The translations under genes and the position numbers were made by a program. From Symbiodinium natans (taxonomy: Eukaryota; Sar; Dinophyceae; Suessiales; Symbiodiniaceae): a DNA stretch of 64,000 nucleotides. Of this stretch, positions 10,301 through 20,603 are shown piece after piece; the stretch's first letter is position 1; every line of letters starts with the position of its first letter. Under the pieces are notes generated by a model. It had not been told where the DNA came from, ran no database searches, and saw only the letters and a list, made by a program, of their open reading frames with translations. The stretch lies in assembly GCA_905221605.1 (NCBI GenBank), contig CAJNDS010000750.1, positions 1 to 64,000 of the forward strand. Direction: 5' to 3'.

Positions 10301-10801
10301 ATGTTACCGGTACCCGGGTTTAGGCATGAAGGGTTCCACAGCCCTGCCTTCGAGGAGTTGCGAGACCGTGCTCCGCTCCCAACCGACGATGTGCGAGAGA
10401 AGCTGAGGCAGCTCCTTTCCTGCGCGATGGGGGGGGGGGCCGCAAGGGGGCATGCAGTGTCCTGCAGAGCCCGTCTTGAGGCTATAGGCCTCCAGACATG
10501 CCCAGAAGTAGACTGTCAAGCCCAGGACCCCTCAACCCCCACCCAAACCCCAAAACAGCCCCAACGCGAAGCCGTCCGGAACGAGCGCGCAGGCAGTTCC
10601 GCGCCCTCCAGGCTGCCAAGGAAGCCGCAGAGGCCGCCATGGGCTCAGCCGCGGATCTCCTTACGTTTTCGCCCTGATCAGTCTTTACAACTTGGTTGCT
10701 TGGTCAGCTGCCGTGGTTTGTTGTCTTTTCTCCGCGCGCAAGAGCCCTGCACGCCGTCCCAGGCCGAAAAGGAGGCTTCCAGGATCGACTTTGAAATCTG
10801 A
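10301..10801 (+). CDS. Small helical charged protein, U1 (unknown)
   Basis: Not recognised. Open segments read FEELRDRAPLPTDDVREKLR, then RARRQFRALQAAKEAAEAAM, and a short last exon after an AG at 10,762 (AEKEASRIDFEI, stop TGA 10,799-10,801). All are charged and predicted helical by eye. An ATG lies at 10,301; in U3 the same codon is GTG, and U2 and U5 lack the stretch just upstream, so the start is uncertain. It follows the RAP stop by under 200 bp, on the same strand. It could be a small stand-alone protein or residual exons of another gene. Confidence 0.4.
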   Translation: MLPVPGFRHEGFHSPAFEELRDRAPLPTDDVREKLRQLLSCAMGGGAARGHAVSCRARLEAIGLQTCPEVDCQAQDPSTPTQTPKQPQREAVRNERAGSSAPSRLPRKPQRPPWAQPRISLRFRPDQSLQLGCLVSCRGLLSFLRAQEPCTPSQAEKEASRIDFEI

Positions 10802-11389
10802 GCGCTGCCGAGCGAAAAAAGGGAAGATAGCTCTGAGATGCTTGATGTTGTCTATATCTGTCTATGATTCTGCCTGTCGTCCCACCTTTGTTATCTTTGC
10901 AGTTTGGGGAGCGTGTGTCGGAAGATGGTCGGACGTTTGGTTCCCGCCTGGCAAGGCTGATGACATGCTGGCCGATCCTGCTGTTGGTTTAGTTTACGTA
11001 GCAGTTTAGTAACTGAATTCGGCATTTGCCTCGACTTTGAGTTTCTCATGCTTCCGAGCTGTGATCTAGAGATATCTGTTCAGGAGGGAGTGGGTCCGAG
11101 CCTTCACAGAAACATGAGATATCATGAGCATCAGTCTTCATTGCCCTGGTTAGAGGTTCTTGGGTTGGAAAGGGGTTGGAAAGGGGTTGGAAGTACCTTA
11201 GTTATGCACCAGCTGGCTTCAGGGTTTAGGGCTTAGGGAACCCTCAACAGTTTCCACGAGAGTTTCGTCCCATTCATGCTGGAAGGGGGGGGCCGCTGTG
11301 AATCGGTCTTGCGCTTGGACATGCTTTGCCACGACGATGCAGGACTTTCTGTCAAGGAGACTATTTCCCATATTAGGTGTCTGGCAGCA

Positions 11390-12373
11390 ATGTCGTTCGC
11401 CAAGGCTCCCCGCTTCCGCGCAGGCAAGGCTCCCACGCCAGGCCCAGGGCAGTACCGGCAAGCCAAGAGCCTGTCAGGTCCGAGCTATAGCTTCGGAAAG
11501 CCGGTGACGGTGAAGCCGAAGGGCACACCAAGGCAGCAATCAGAGCATCCCAGGCTTCCCAAGGTGCAGAAAGACCAGCTGACGCTGTTGGCGCAGCTTG
11601 GCCGCGGTGGGCTTGCGACCGTGCACAGAGCACGCCTCTCCGGCAAGGAGTTGGCAGTGAAGCTTGTCCGCTCTCAGCCTGGGCTCCAAAACCCGGAGCA
11701 GGACCGCGAAGGCCTGCACAAAGAGGCTCTGCTCCTCGCCGGCCTAAACCACGCCAACATCGTGCGGGCAGTGTGCTTGGTCACCGAGGAGGGCGCAGTC
11801 ATCGGCTTTGGCCTGGAGCTCCTCGGCCTGTCCCTCGAAGCTGCCGCGCAGAGCGGCCAGCTGAGCCCTCAGCGCCTGGCAAGTGCCGTGGCGCCCATTT
11901 GCACGGCCCTGGCACACATGCACCAGCGGCTGATCGCCCACCTGGATGTGAAGCCAGCAAACATCTGCTTCACGGCCCAGCTTACGGGCGTGAAGCTGGT
12001 CGACCTGGATGCAGCGATGCCCTTGCAACATCAAGATGAGGTGGGCCAGCGCCTTCCCGGGAACGTCGCAGCCTGGTCTCCGGAGATCGCCAAGAAACAG
12101 CCGTACAGTCCTCTGGCCGAGGACGGCTACCAAGCCGGGTGGACCTTCTCGAAGCTCATCGAGGTTACACAAGGATCGCCCGACGAAGTGCTGCTGAGGC
12201 GTCTGCAGCCATTGCTTGGCCCTGCCGAGTCACGGCCGAGCATGCAGAAGATGCTGGATGAGAACCTCAGGCAGCCAGAGGAGCGGGTCAGAGAGCTGTT
12301 GCAGCTCGAAGGGCGCCCAGTCCTCCTTGGGAGCCGACCTCCGCAAAACCCACTAGAGAAGCTATTTGGCTGA
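11390..12373 (+). CDS. Protein kinase with N-terminal SHIPPO motif, U1
   Basis: Single open frame, 327 residues. Residues 14-22 (APTPGPGQY) match the SHIPPO/STPGR sperm-tail PG-rich motif of cytoskeletal and ciliary proteins. The kinase domain runs from about 63 to 290: Gly-rich loop GRGGLATV at 71-78, VAIK-type Lys91, alpha-C Glu112, catalytic loop HLDVKPAN at 184-191 (Leu in place of Arg of HRD), DLD at 205-207 in place of DFG, SPE at 230-232, and Arg282 to pair with Glu232. All catalytic residues are present, so it is probably an active Ser/Thr-type enzyme; substrates are unknown. The start is the ATG of MSFAKAPRF: upstream in-frame codons are disrupted in other units by G-tract length changes. 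A TTTCCCATATTAG 14 bp before the ATG is a good spliced-leader acceptor. The next gene begins about 50 bp downstream. Confidence 0.87.
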   Translation: MSFAKAPRFRAGKAPTPGPGQYRQAKSLSGPSYSFGKPVTVKPKGTPRQQSEHPRLPKVQKDQLTLLAQLGRGGLATVHRARLSGKELAVKLVRSQPGLQNPEQDREGLHKEALLLAGLNHANIVRAVCLVTEEGAVIGFGLELLGLSLEAAAQSGQLSPQRLASAVAPICTALAHMHQRLIAHLDVKPANICFTAQLTGVKLVDLDAAMPLQHQDEVGQRLPGNVAAWSPEIAKKQPYSPLAEDGYQAGWTFSKLIEVTQGSPDEVLLRRLQPLLGPAESRPSMQKMLDENLRQPEERVRELLQLEGRPVLLGSRPPQNPLEKLFG

Positions 12374-12421
12374 GAGCATGCGGGGGCACTGAGCTGAGCT
12401 CAAGGTGCTTGGCTGCAGCAT

Positions 12422-14458
12422 GTGCGGCTGAGGGCACGGCCCGTCTGCTATGCGCATGGCTCTGAGGATGTGTTGTGCTTCCCAGCTGAAGTAGATGAAG
12501 AAGGGCTGGCGAGCTTCCAGAAGCATCACCTCCAGAAGTCTTTGGCCAGCTACCCATCCTCAAAGACCCCAAGACATCCCAAGACGTTCCATGAGGTCCA
12601 CTGGGTGCGTCTTTCGATCGGTCTGTGGTCAGTGTCGGAGAGGGCTGGCAGGAGTTGGCTTCTTCTCAGGAACAAGTACGCTGGAGCAGTTGGAGACTCC
12701 GCTCTCTTCGAAGAAGGCTCCATCCTCCAGCTGGGGCTGCTGTGCCCAACCCAGGAGGAAGAGTAATCCCAGCTGATCCTTCCGCTCCGCTGCAGCCACG
12801 CCCCTATGCAGTCATGGGACAGGCACAGTGATCACTGGAGAAACAGGACCTAAACCACCTTCATGTCGCGACATGGTACGGGCTTCGGTCGGATGTCCGG
12901 AAGGTCTTCGAACCCGGCTGCCTTCGGCGAGTCTTTCGCTGCTGACTTCACCATCGAGCAGAATGAGCCTGTGGGGCTTGTGCTCTGGTCAAATCTCTGT
13001 GCCCTTCGAAGGTCCGGTGATCCCGTACCGTCATCCTCGCAGGGAGGCATTGACCAGCCCAGGAGCTGCATGCCCCTCCGTCGGGTGATCTACGGGAAGC
13101 CCTTCCTCTTGCTGCCTGACGTCGTTCTCATGCTGACAGCTCAGGGCACGGACGAGGGCTCTGCATCCGTGAGTTTGCCCATCACTTCCGAGGGCGAGCC
13201 TGCAAGGTCATCGAGCCTTGGGAGCCGAATCAGGCTCAGACAGCTTTTTCCCGAATGGCAGTCAAGAAGGGCGAGGCAGTGTACCACTGCTACATAGACG
13301 TCTTTGCTGAGACATCGGGCCATCTCACATGGGACAAGGAGCTTGTCGTGGGGGGCAGCCTGACGACACAACATCTCTTCATCAAGGACAAGGATAGCAA
13401 ACACAGCAGCCAGTACTTCAATCAGGGTGACTGGATGCTGGATGCCCGGTCCTGGGATGAGCCCTTCGATTGGCGCGCCACACCCCCGCTACATGCTGAG
13501 CGTGCCCCTTGGGCCGAAGAGGCTGCTTCGCAACATGAAGCCCGTGAACTTTTCCGGGATGAGGACCCGCGAGCTGAAACAGCATTGCAGAAAGCAAGGA
13601 CTCCGGCTCCCGTCTCACCAGCACATGCCGGAAGCGCTGAACCCGGGGCACTTCACACACCACGATTACAGCGACAATCTGCACTCCTTTTTTCGGCCCG
13701 TGGGGTATCGGATCCGAGTTCGCCAGGACCGGGACTCGAAAACCTTGGCGATTGCGACTTGGACTTCCGGCACACTTGTGTGCCAGCAAGATGGAGGTCT
13801 CCATAGCCGACCCGGACAAGGAAAGGGTCATCTTCAAGCTGGAGCCAACAAGAGCCGTAACTGTGATCCGATGTGGCACCAAGCTGGTGTCCCTTCTGGT
13901 GTCCCTTCCGCCTACAAGATGAAAAAGGACGGAAGCTGCACGCTGGCGTTGCCGCATGGCGAGCAGGTGAGCCAGCAGGTGAGCCTCTGTGCTGCGGAGG
14001 CCCGGCGATCCTTGAAGGCAATCGACGAGATCTTTGAGCAGGCCAAATTTGATCAGGAGTCGGAGGGGAAGGAGAATTGCACGAAAAACGTCCTTGTCAT
14101 CCGCTTCGACAGAGACGTCCAGGTAGTGTGGGCTGCCCCAGAGCGCATCTCCTCTTGGGGCGAGCCTGGACAACTTCTCTTCGTGGTGAAGCTGGATTCT
14201 TCCGATGCGCTGGTTCCTGTGCGGGTGCCCTGCTTCGACTTGCTCTTCGAACTGGAGACTGCGTGGTTCCCTTGCAAGACTTTGGCAGGCCTCCATGGCG
14301 TGAAGAGTGAGCAGCTCAAGACAGTGGTCAAAGCTTCACCCCAGCAACATCCACCCTGCGCGGGCTTCCAGCGGGATGGCGGAGCACATCGCCGTCGGCC
14401 GGCGGGCACCTGGCTCCCATCCAAGATGGTGATGGACGCTCGTAGCACCCCGCTGTAA
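12422..14458 (+). CDS. Multi-exon gene of unknown function, U1 (internal deletion)
   Basis: Not recognised as a named family. Coding-like segments change frame several times: 12,422-12,765 (VRLSIGLWSVSERAGRSWLL region), about 13,190-13,480 (GEAVYHCYIDVFAETSGHL, DWMLDARSWDEPFDWR), about 13,480-13,780 (MRTRELKQHCRKQGLRL, weakly SAP-like), about 13,790-13,915 (MEVSIADPDKERVIFKLEPT) and 13,920-14,458 (VLVIRFDRDVQVVWAAPERI, FDLLFELETAWFPCK), stop TAA. The frame changes are shared by all units, so they are more likely introns than errors. U1 lacks about 230 bp after 12,748 that U2, U3 and U5 carry and that encode a C2-like strand. One 12-bp in-frame deletion occurs near 13,915. Confidence 0.45.
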
Positions 14459-14796
14459 ATGGCATATCTGCTGCTGGCGAAGCGGTGGCGACCGACGGCG
14501 TGCCTTCAATCCCGTCCGACAAGAGGTGGCGCTCCTGGGCCCAGCAACCTGACTGTTCTTATAGGAGAGATTTGCAGGGTTTGGGGGTTTAGGACTTAAG
14601 ACTTGCGGCTTCGGAGGAGCCGGTGTCATGTGATGGCATCCCTGTAGATAAAGGCAATGGAAGTGCCTTGAAGAGAAAGGGTCTCCGGAACAACCCCCAA
14701 CACCCTTCGTTAGAGCACTGTTAGAGCGTTAGAGCAGGGCACCCAATTCCCCTCACCTCACCACAACTATTAGCCGCAAGGAATCGGGCGCGCTAG

Positions 14797-16708
14797 TTCC
14801 GCCTGCCGCTGCCCGTGACCGCTCACGTCGGACACGGCGCTGATGGATGCGACCTACATCACCGCGTGCAGAAGGATGCTGGGGATAACGGCACAAACGC
14901 CCCTAAACATACCAAGCTACCTGTAGGTCCCAAACTTCCTAAACCTCCACGCGCAGGCCCCAAAGCGCGAAGCCCAAACCCCAAACCCCAAACCCCAGAC
15001 CCCAAACCCCAAACCCTCGACACGAAGCCCTTGGGGTTTCTTGTGGGGGTTGCACAGCGAGATCCTCTACCCTACAAGACAGTAAAACTTAGTCGCCGCA
15101 TCAGGCCGCGGCGCTGCGGAAGCACGTGAAGCTGCGGTTCGGCCACTCCAAGCGCATCCTGGTGCTCAGGGAGGAGCCCAGCTCGGCGACATCATGTGGG
15201 GCTACGGCCACTCGGGGGCAGTCTGGGAGTTGCAGGGCCCGAAAGGGGCGGATTTGTTGGGGTTTAGGCGGGGTTCAGTGAGGCTTCACTTCGGGGGTCT
15301 GCAATCCAGAGATGGCAGAGGTGTTGGGAGTGATTGGAGGGTGGCCCAGGTAAGAGCAGCTTCCTGGACGCCAGCTTCTACCGGGAGAGCTGCCCCCACG
15401 ATCAAGGAGCAGGTGCCCAACTTCCAGTCCCACGCGCTGATGTCCCTGATGCTGGGCTGCCTTGAATTTGTCAGGGCTCAAGGCTGAAGTTAACGGACTA
15501 AAGCGACTGAAGGAGTTCCATCCTTGTAAAGGAGCCGAGGGCTAGGGATTTGGGGCTGAGGATGTAGGGTCCCTCACTGCCACCCCACATTCCGAAGGGG
15601 TTACAGAAGGAAGAATGAAGGGGTTGTTATACATAAGGCTTCGAGGGTAGTCTACGACTACCCCCCAGCTCCGCAAGGCCTCCAATTTCAGCCAGTTCAC
15701 GCTAGGTTGTTCGGGTTTGCAGGGTCTAGGGGGCAAAGTGCCAAGGATGTGGTGCTTGAAGCGGATCCGTTGGGACGGCGGTCACCTGAACCGGGCGGCG
15801 GCGCAGCATGCCCTGGACTCCTGGACAGTGGCCCTGATCTCCACCATCCCATGGTTTTAGGTTTGAGGGCTTACATAGGGTTTAGGGCCAGTTTCGGGGT
15901 TCAAGGTTCATCCGGACTTGAGTGCTTCCATGCAGGCCCTACATGTACAAGTACAAGGTAGACAGACAGCCCTGTCCGACCGAAAAGGGAAGAACCACAA
16001 TGAGCACAACCTCTCGGGCCGACATCGACGAACTAACTATGACAAAAAGACAATCTTACAAGTCAGGAGGGATTTATCAGTCTAGCCAATGTTTTGGTGT
16101 TTTGTAAACAGTTTGTGCCTCAAGTCTTCAAATGCTGTGCAGAAGCATTCCGTATCATGATAAGGCCGGCCGGTCCGACCTATGTTCCTTCGAAACAGAA
16201 CGGGAGTGGCACACGAAACAAGACATCAATCCAGGGCATCTCTTGGGAAGTACAGTTGCCGGTCGAAGGAAACCTACGCAGTCTCTTTGCGTGCCTGAGG
16301 GTTCGGAGGTTCCGGTGAGGGGGGCGGGGGTACCTTAAACCCTAAACCTTGAGAGGCCCTGAAGCCCCTAAGCCCAGAAAGCCTTATCCTGCAGGACAGC
16401 ATCCTTCGACTTGATCAAGGCCAGGCAGCAAAGTACCCAATGGGCCGCCTGGGGTGCTAGGGGCTACTTGCAAGAGGACCTAAAACCCTCAGGAGAGAGC
16501 GGCTTGCAGAGGGTTTTTGGGTGTCTTCAGGACTTCTATTCTACAGGAATGCCCTAAGGTTGAAAGCCTGAGCCACCGGAGAGTTTGGGCGGGGCCAAGG
16601 CCCTCAGGCCAAGGAAGGTCGGCCCCGAGAAGGCCCTACAACCGAATACAACATAAGAAGCAGCTGGTCAAAATCCCGAACACCCCCAAGCACCTTAAAT
16701 GCCTGGCA
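14797..16708 (+). pseudogene. HPR-like block, U2 (frameshifted, 5'- and 3'-truncated)
   Basis: Same exons as the start of the U1 block, but without the first exon and without everything after the KQLVKIPNTPKHLK segment. Against U1 it has an extra base in the first exon (GTGACCGCTCACG against GTGACACTCACG), loss of 4 bases near 14,860, loss of 5 bases in the next exon (TACCCTACAAGAC against TACCCTAATATGCAAGAC) and loss of 11 bases before CAGCTCGGCGACATC. These destroy the open frame. W in LWFGYSK is replaced by R. It cannot encode the U1 product. Confidence 0.7.
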
Positions 16709-16776
16709 CACCCGGCCCAAGACCGAAATCCCCCCCTCCCCTAGTCCGCCCGGCCGCAACTTTGCTGTGCTTCCAG

Positions 16777-18411
16777 GCTCATCGTAACTCCTTCCGCTGG
16801 GGTGCCCACTCTACATCGACATCGGCCTCGAGCAGCTGGAGGCCCGCACGGACTCAGCAGGCCAAGGTGGTCATGGCCGGAGAACCCTAAACCTTCAAAG
16901 CATCGCCACAAGTGACCTTTCAAATGATCCTGCTGAAGGAGGGAAGCATGTCGTTCACTTCTCACAACTTCCTGCATGGCGGATGCAGAAACAGTTGCTG
17001 CTTGCATGATGCACCCATTGCTATGGCTGTGACATGTATCCTTGTTTTTTTTTTGCGGTGGCGGTCACCGTGCGTACCAATGGGCACCCTGCACCCCCGA
17101 TGCCCCTCAGCTCGGTACCCATTTGACCATCCTACAAGGGTTCGGGGTTTACGGCCAAAGGTGGATGAGCGAAGGCGATGCTTGATGGTCGACGGCCAAT
17201 CATCGTTCTACTATTGCCCGGGCCCTATGTGAGCCTTGAGGAAGCCCACACCCTCCACGATTCCCTGAACCCTTCAACACCAGCCCCACATCCGAAAACC
17301 CAATTCTCCAGCCAAGGCCCTAAAGCCCCAGACGCTCTCATGATTTGTTCCAAAAGCTTGAATCCGCTAAAGATTCTGGCGAAAGGAGACAGTGTGGGAG
17401 ACGGGTCGGGGCTTCATTTCGGGGTCGTATTCCTGAGAGATCGGTTCAAGAAGTTTGGGTACCATGAGCTCTTCGTGGGGACCCAGGTGTAGCGATCAGT
17501 ACTTGCCGGCAAAGCACCTGAGTGACAGACTCCGTGCCAGACCTTTGTTTGCGAAGGCTGGCGCGCTGAAACCGTACGTCTCCGGCAAAGCACCTGCCAC
17601 ACGAGACGCCCTGCTCCAAGAGTGAGTTGAGAGCGGCCTAGAAGGAGGTGACCAGCTGGGGTTTCGAGCCTAGGGGCTAGGGGGGGGGGGGGCATACCTC
17701 GACCGCGAGCCATACTGGAGCCCCCGGAGCAGAGCTCTTCATGAAAGAGTCCAAGCAAAAAGAGAGAGTTTCTTGGTTGGGTCTGCTCTGGATGCTGAGC
17801 CCTATGCCCTATATACCCTGCACTTGGAGAGTTGCGCTCTGTGTTCGCAAACTGTAGGATTTCGAATTGAAGGGGTTAGAGATACTCACTCATGTCCTAG
17901 GACGCTCCTTAAACCCCACCCCGGGGCACCAGCCCCAAGATCACTTCTACTTGAGGCTGACCTCGCCTGGCTGGGATGTCCGGCAGGTGCGCTGGGACGA
18001 CTGGCTGGAGTTGGGCAACGACTGGCTGGAGTTGGGCAACGATGACACTAGGCAGGGTGGCTTGCGCGTTTCCACGGGTTCGGATGCGGTGATGGGCACA
18101 GACGCTTTTGGAGTGGCGATGGCCTTCAGGGTAAGGTCATGTTCCTTTGCAGGCTTGTGATGAGTCAGCCCCTGGCCATTGGATCATTGGATCTTGCTCC
18201 GGATAGACTTGCAGATCACACTCAGAGCACCATCCGAATGCAGCTGCCCTCAACGCACTTCCAGCCCTATGCCCCAGATGTTAAAGCCCTGAAGCTCACG
18301 CCTCTCTACCCGACATCCCAAACTCTGAAGCCCAAGCCATGTAGGAAGCGGCAGTATCTGCAGATGCTCTTGGCGGACACCCGGCCAGTGGCCGAGGAAG
18401 GGACTTCCTAG
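16777..18411 (+). pseudogene. RAP block, U2 (disrupted)
   Basis: The exon after the AG at 16,776 has two extra bases (TGGGGTGCCCAC against TGGGGCCCAC), which shifts the frame. The RAP exon from 17,933 has lost 4 bases (AAGATCACTTCTAC against AAGATCACTTACTTCTAC). It also has Pro in place of Leu in the SLGW motif and a 21-bp tandem duplication that repeats DWLELGN. The last exon, ending at 18,411, is unchanged. Confidence 0.65.
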
Positions 18412-18505
18412 CGTGGCCGCCCTCCAAGGGGCCTCCCTAAAGATATCTAACGATATCGGCACCTTGCGCAAGCCAACCTTTAAATTCCGGGGTTTGGGCA
18501 TGAAG

Positions 18506-18996
18506 GGTTCCACACCCCTGCCTTCGAGGAGTTGCGAGACCGTGCTCTCCCAACCGAATATGTGAGAGAGAAGCTGAGGCAGCTCCTTTCCTATGCGATG
18601 GGGGGCGGGGGGCGGGGAAGGGCCGCAAGGGGGCATGCAGTGTCCTGCAGAGCCCGTCTTGACCAGACATGCCCAGAAGTAGACTGTCAAGCCGGGACCC
18701 CTGAACCCCCAGCCCCTCAGGATCCAAACCCCAAACCCCAAGCCCCAAAACAGCCCCAACGCGAAGCCGTCCAGAACGAGCGCGCAGGCAGTTCCGCGCC
18801 TTCCGGGCTGCCAAGGAAGCCGCAGAGGCCGCCATGGGCTCAGCCGCGGATCTCCTTACGTTTTCGCCCTGATCAGTCTTTACAACTTGGTTGCTTGGTC
18901 AGCTGCCGTGGTTTGTTGGCTTTTCTCCGCGCGAAAGAGCCCTGCACGCCCTCCCAGGCCGAAAAGGAGGCTTCCAGGATCGACTTTGAAATCTGA
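18506..18996 (+). CDS. Small helical protein, U2 copy
   Basis: Same open segments as in U1, with ALPTEYVREKLRQLLSYAM in the first and an unchanged last exon (stop 18,994-18,996). The upstream 130 bp that holds the candidate ATG in U1 are absent, so no start codon can be assigned. Possibly not expressed. Confidence 0.3.
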
Positions 18997-19571
18997 GTGC
19001 TGCCGAGCGAAAAAAGGGAAGATAGCTCTGAGATGCTTGATGTTGTCTATATCTGTCTATGATTCTGCCTGTCGTCCCACCTTTGTTATCTTCGCAGTTT
19101 GGGGAGCGTGTGTCGGAAGATGGTCGGACGTTTGGTTCCCGCCTGGCAAGGCTGATGACATGCTGGCCGATCCTGCTGTTGGTTTAGTTTACGTAACAGT
19201 TTAGTAACTGAATTCGGCATTTGCCTCGACTTTGAGTTTCTCATGCTTTCAAGCTGTGATCTAGAGATATCTGTTCAGGAGGGAGTGGGTCCGAGCCTTC
19301 ACAGAAACATGAGATAACATGAGCATCAGTCTTCATTGCACTGGTTAGAGGTTCTTGGGTTGGAAAGGGGTTGGAAAGGGGTTGGAAGTACCTTAGTTAT
19401 GCACCAGCTGGCTTCAGGGTTTAGGGCTTAGGGAACCCTCAACAGTTTCCCATTCATGCTGGAAGGGGGGGGGGCCGCTGTGAATCGGTCTTGCGCTTGG
19501 ACATGCTTTGCCACGACGATGCAGGACTTTCTGTCAAGGAGACTATTTCCCATATTAGGTGTCTGGCAGCA

Positions 19572-20555
19572 ATGTCGTTCGCCAAAGCGCCCCGCTTCCG
19601 CGCAGGCAAGGCTCCCACGCCAGGCCCAGGGCAGTACCGGCAAGCCAAGAGCCTGTCAGGTCCGAGCTATAGCTTCGGAAAGCCGGTGACGGTGAAGCCG
19701 AAGGGCACACCAAGGCAGCAATCAGAGCATCCCAGGCTTCCCAAGGTGCAGAAAGACCAGCTGACGCTGTTGGCGCAGCTTGGCCGCGGTGGGCTTGCGA
19801 CCGTGCACAGAGCACGCCTCTCCGGCAAGGAGTTGGCAGTGAAGCTTGTCCGCTCTCAGCCTGGGCTCCAAAACCCGGAGCAGGACCGCGAAGGCCTGCA
19901 CAAAGAGGCTCTGCTCCTCGCCGGCCTAAACCACGCCAACATCGTGCGGGCAGTGTGCTTGGTCACCGAGGAGGGCGCAGTCATCGGCTTTGGCCTGGAG
20001 CTCCTCGGCCTGTCCCTCGAAGCTGCCGCGCAGAGCGGCCAGCTGAGCCCTCAGCGCCTGGCAAGTGCCGTGGCGCCCATTTGCACGGCCCTGGCACACA
20101 TGCACCAGCGGCTGATCGCCCACCTGGATGTGAAGCCAGCAAACATCTGCTTCACGGCCCAGCTTACGGGCGTGAAGCTGGTCGACCTGGATGCAGCGAT
20201 GCCCTTGCAACATCAAGATGAGGTGGGCCAGCGCCTTCCCGGGAACGTCGCAGCCTGGTCTCCGGAGATCGCCAAGAAACAGCCGTACAGTCCTCTGGCC
20301 GAGGACGGCTACCAAGCCGGGTGGACCTTCTCGAAGCTCATCGAGGTTACACAAGGATCGCCCGACGAAGTGCTGCTGAGGCGTCTGCAGCCATTGCTTG
20401 GCCCTGCCGAGTCACGGCCGAGCATGCAGAAGATGCTGGATGAGAACCTCAGGCAGCCAGAGGAGCGGGTCAGAGAGCTGTTGCAGCTCGAAGGGCGCCC
20501 AGTCCTCCTTGGGAGCCGACCTCCGCAAAACCCACTAGAGAAGCTATTTGGCTGA
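19572..20555 (+). CDS. SHIPPO-motif protein kinase, U2
   Basis: 327 residues, with no amino-acid change from the U1 copy visible by eye. The G-tract upstream is 10 long against 8 in U1, and a 15-bp block (ACGAGAGTTTCGTCC) is missing. The ATG near 19,458 therefore falls in another frame, which supports the ATG at 19,572 as the true start. All kinase motifs are intact. Confidence 0.87.
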   Translation: MSFAKAPRFRAGKAPTPGPGQYRQAKSLSGPSYSFGKPVTVKPKGTPRQQSEHPRLPKVQKDQLTLLAQLGRGGLATVHRARLSGKELAVKLVRSQPGLQNPEQDREGLHKEALLLAGLNHANIVRAVCLVTEEGAVIGFGLELLGLSLEAAAQSGQLSPQRLASAVAPICTALAHMHQRLIAHLDVKPANICFTAQLTGVKLVDLDAAMPLQHQDEVGQRLPGNVAAWSPEIAKKQPYSPLAEDGYQAGWTFSKLIEVTQGSPDEVLLRRLQPLLGPAESRPSMQKMLDENLRQPEERVRELLQLEGRPVLLGSRPPQNPLEKLFG

Positions 20556-20603
20556 GAGCATGCGGGGGCACTGAGCTGAGCTCAAGGTGCTTGGCTGCAG
20601 CAT

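Larger units (their letters stand above)
2460..14518 (+). repeat. Array unit U1 (long form, best preserved)
   Basis: First of five head-to-tail copies. The boundary is set by ACAAGAGGTGGCGCTCC, which starts each unit. In U1 this motif lies inside a longer open exon that begins at 2,381. In the other units it is fused to the 3' end of the preceding copy's last gene. Gene order is HPR-like block, histone-like gene, RAP block, helical protein, kinase, unknown gene. Gene-poor stretches: 7,878-8,115 is the 3' flank of the histone-like gene; 10,802-11,389 holds a T-rich tract, a possible exon after an AG at about 10,901, and a triplicated GGTTGGAAAGG motif near 11,163; 14,459-14,518 is a 3' flank. 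Confidence 0.9.
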
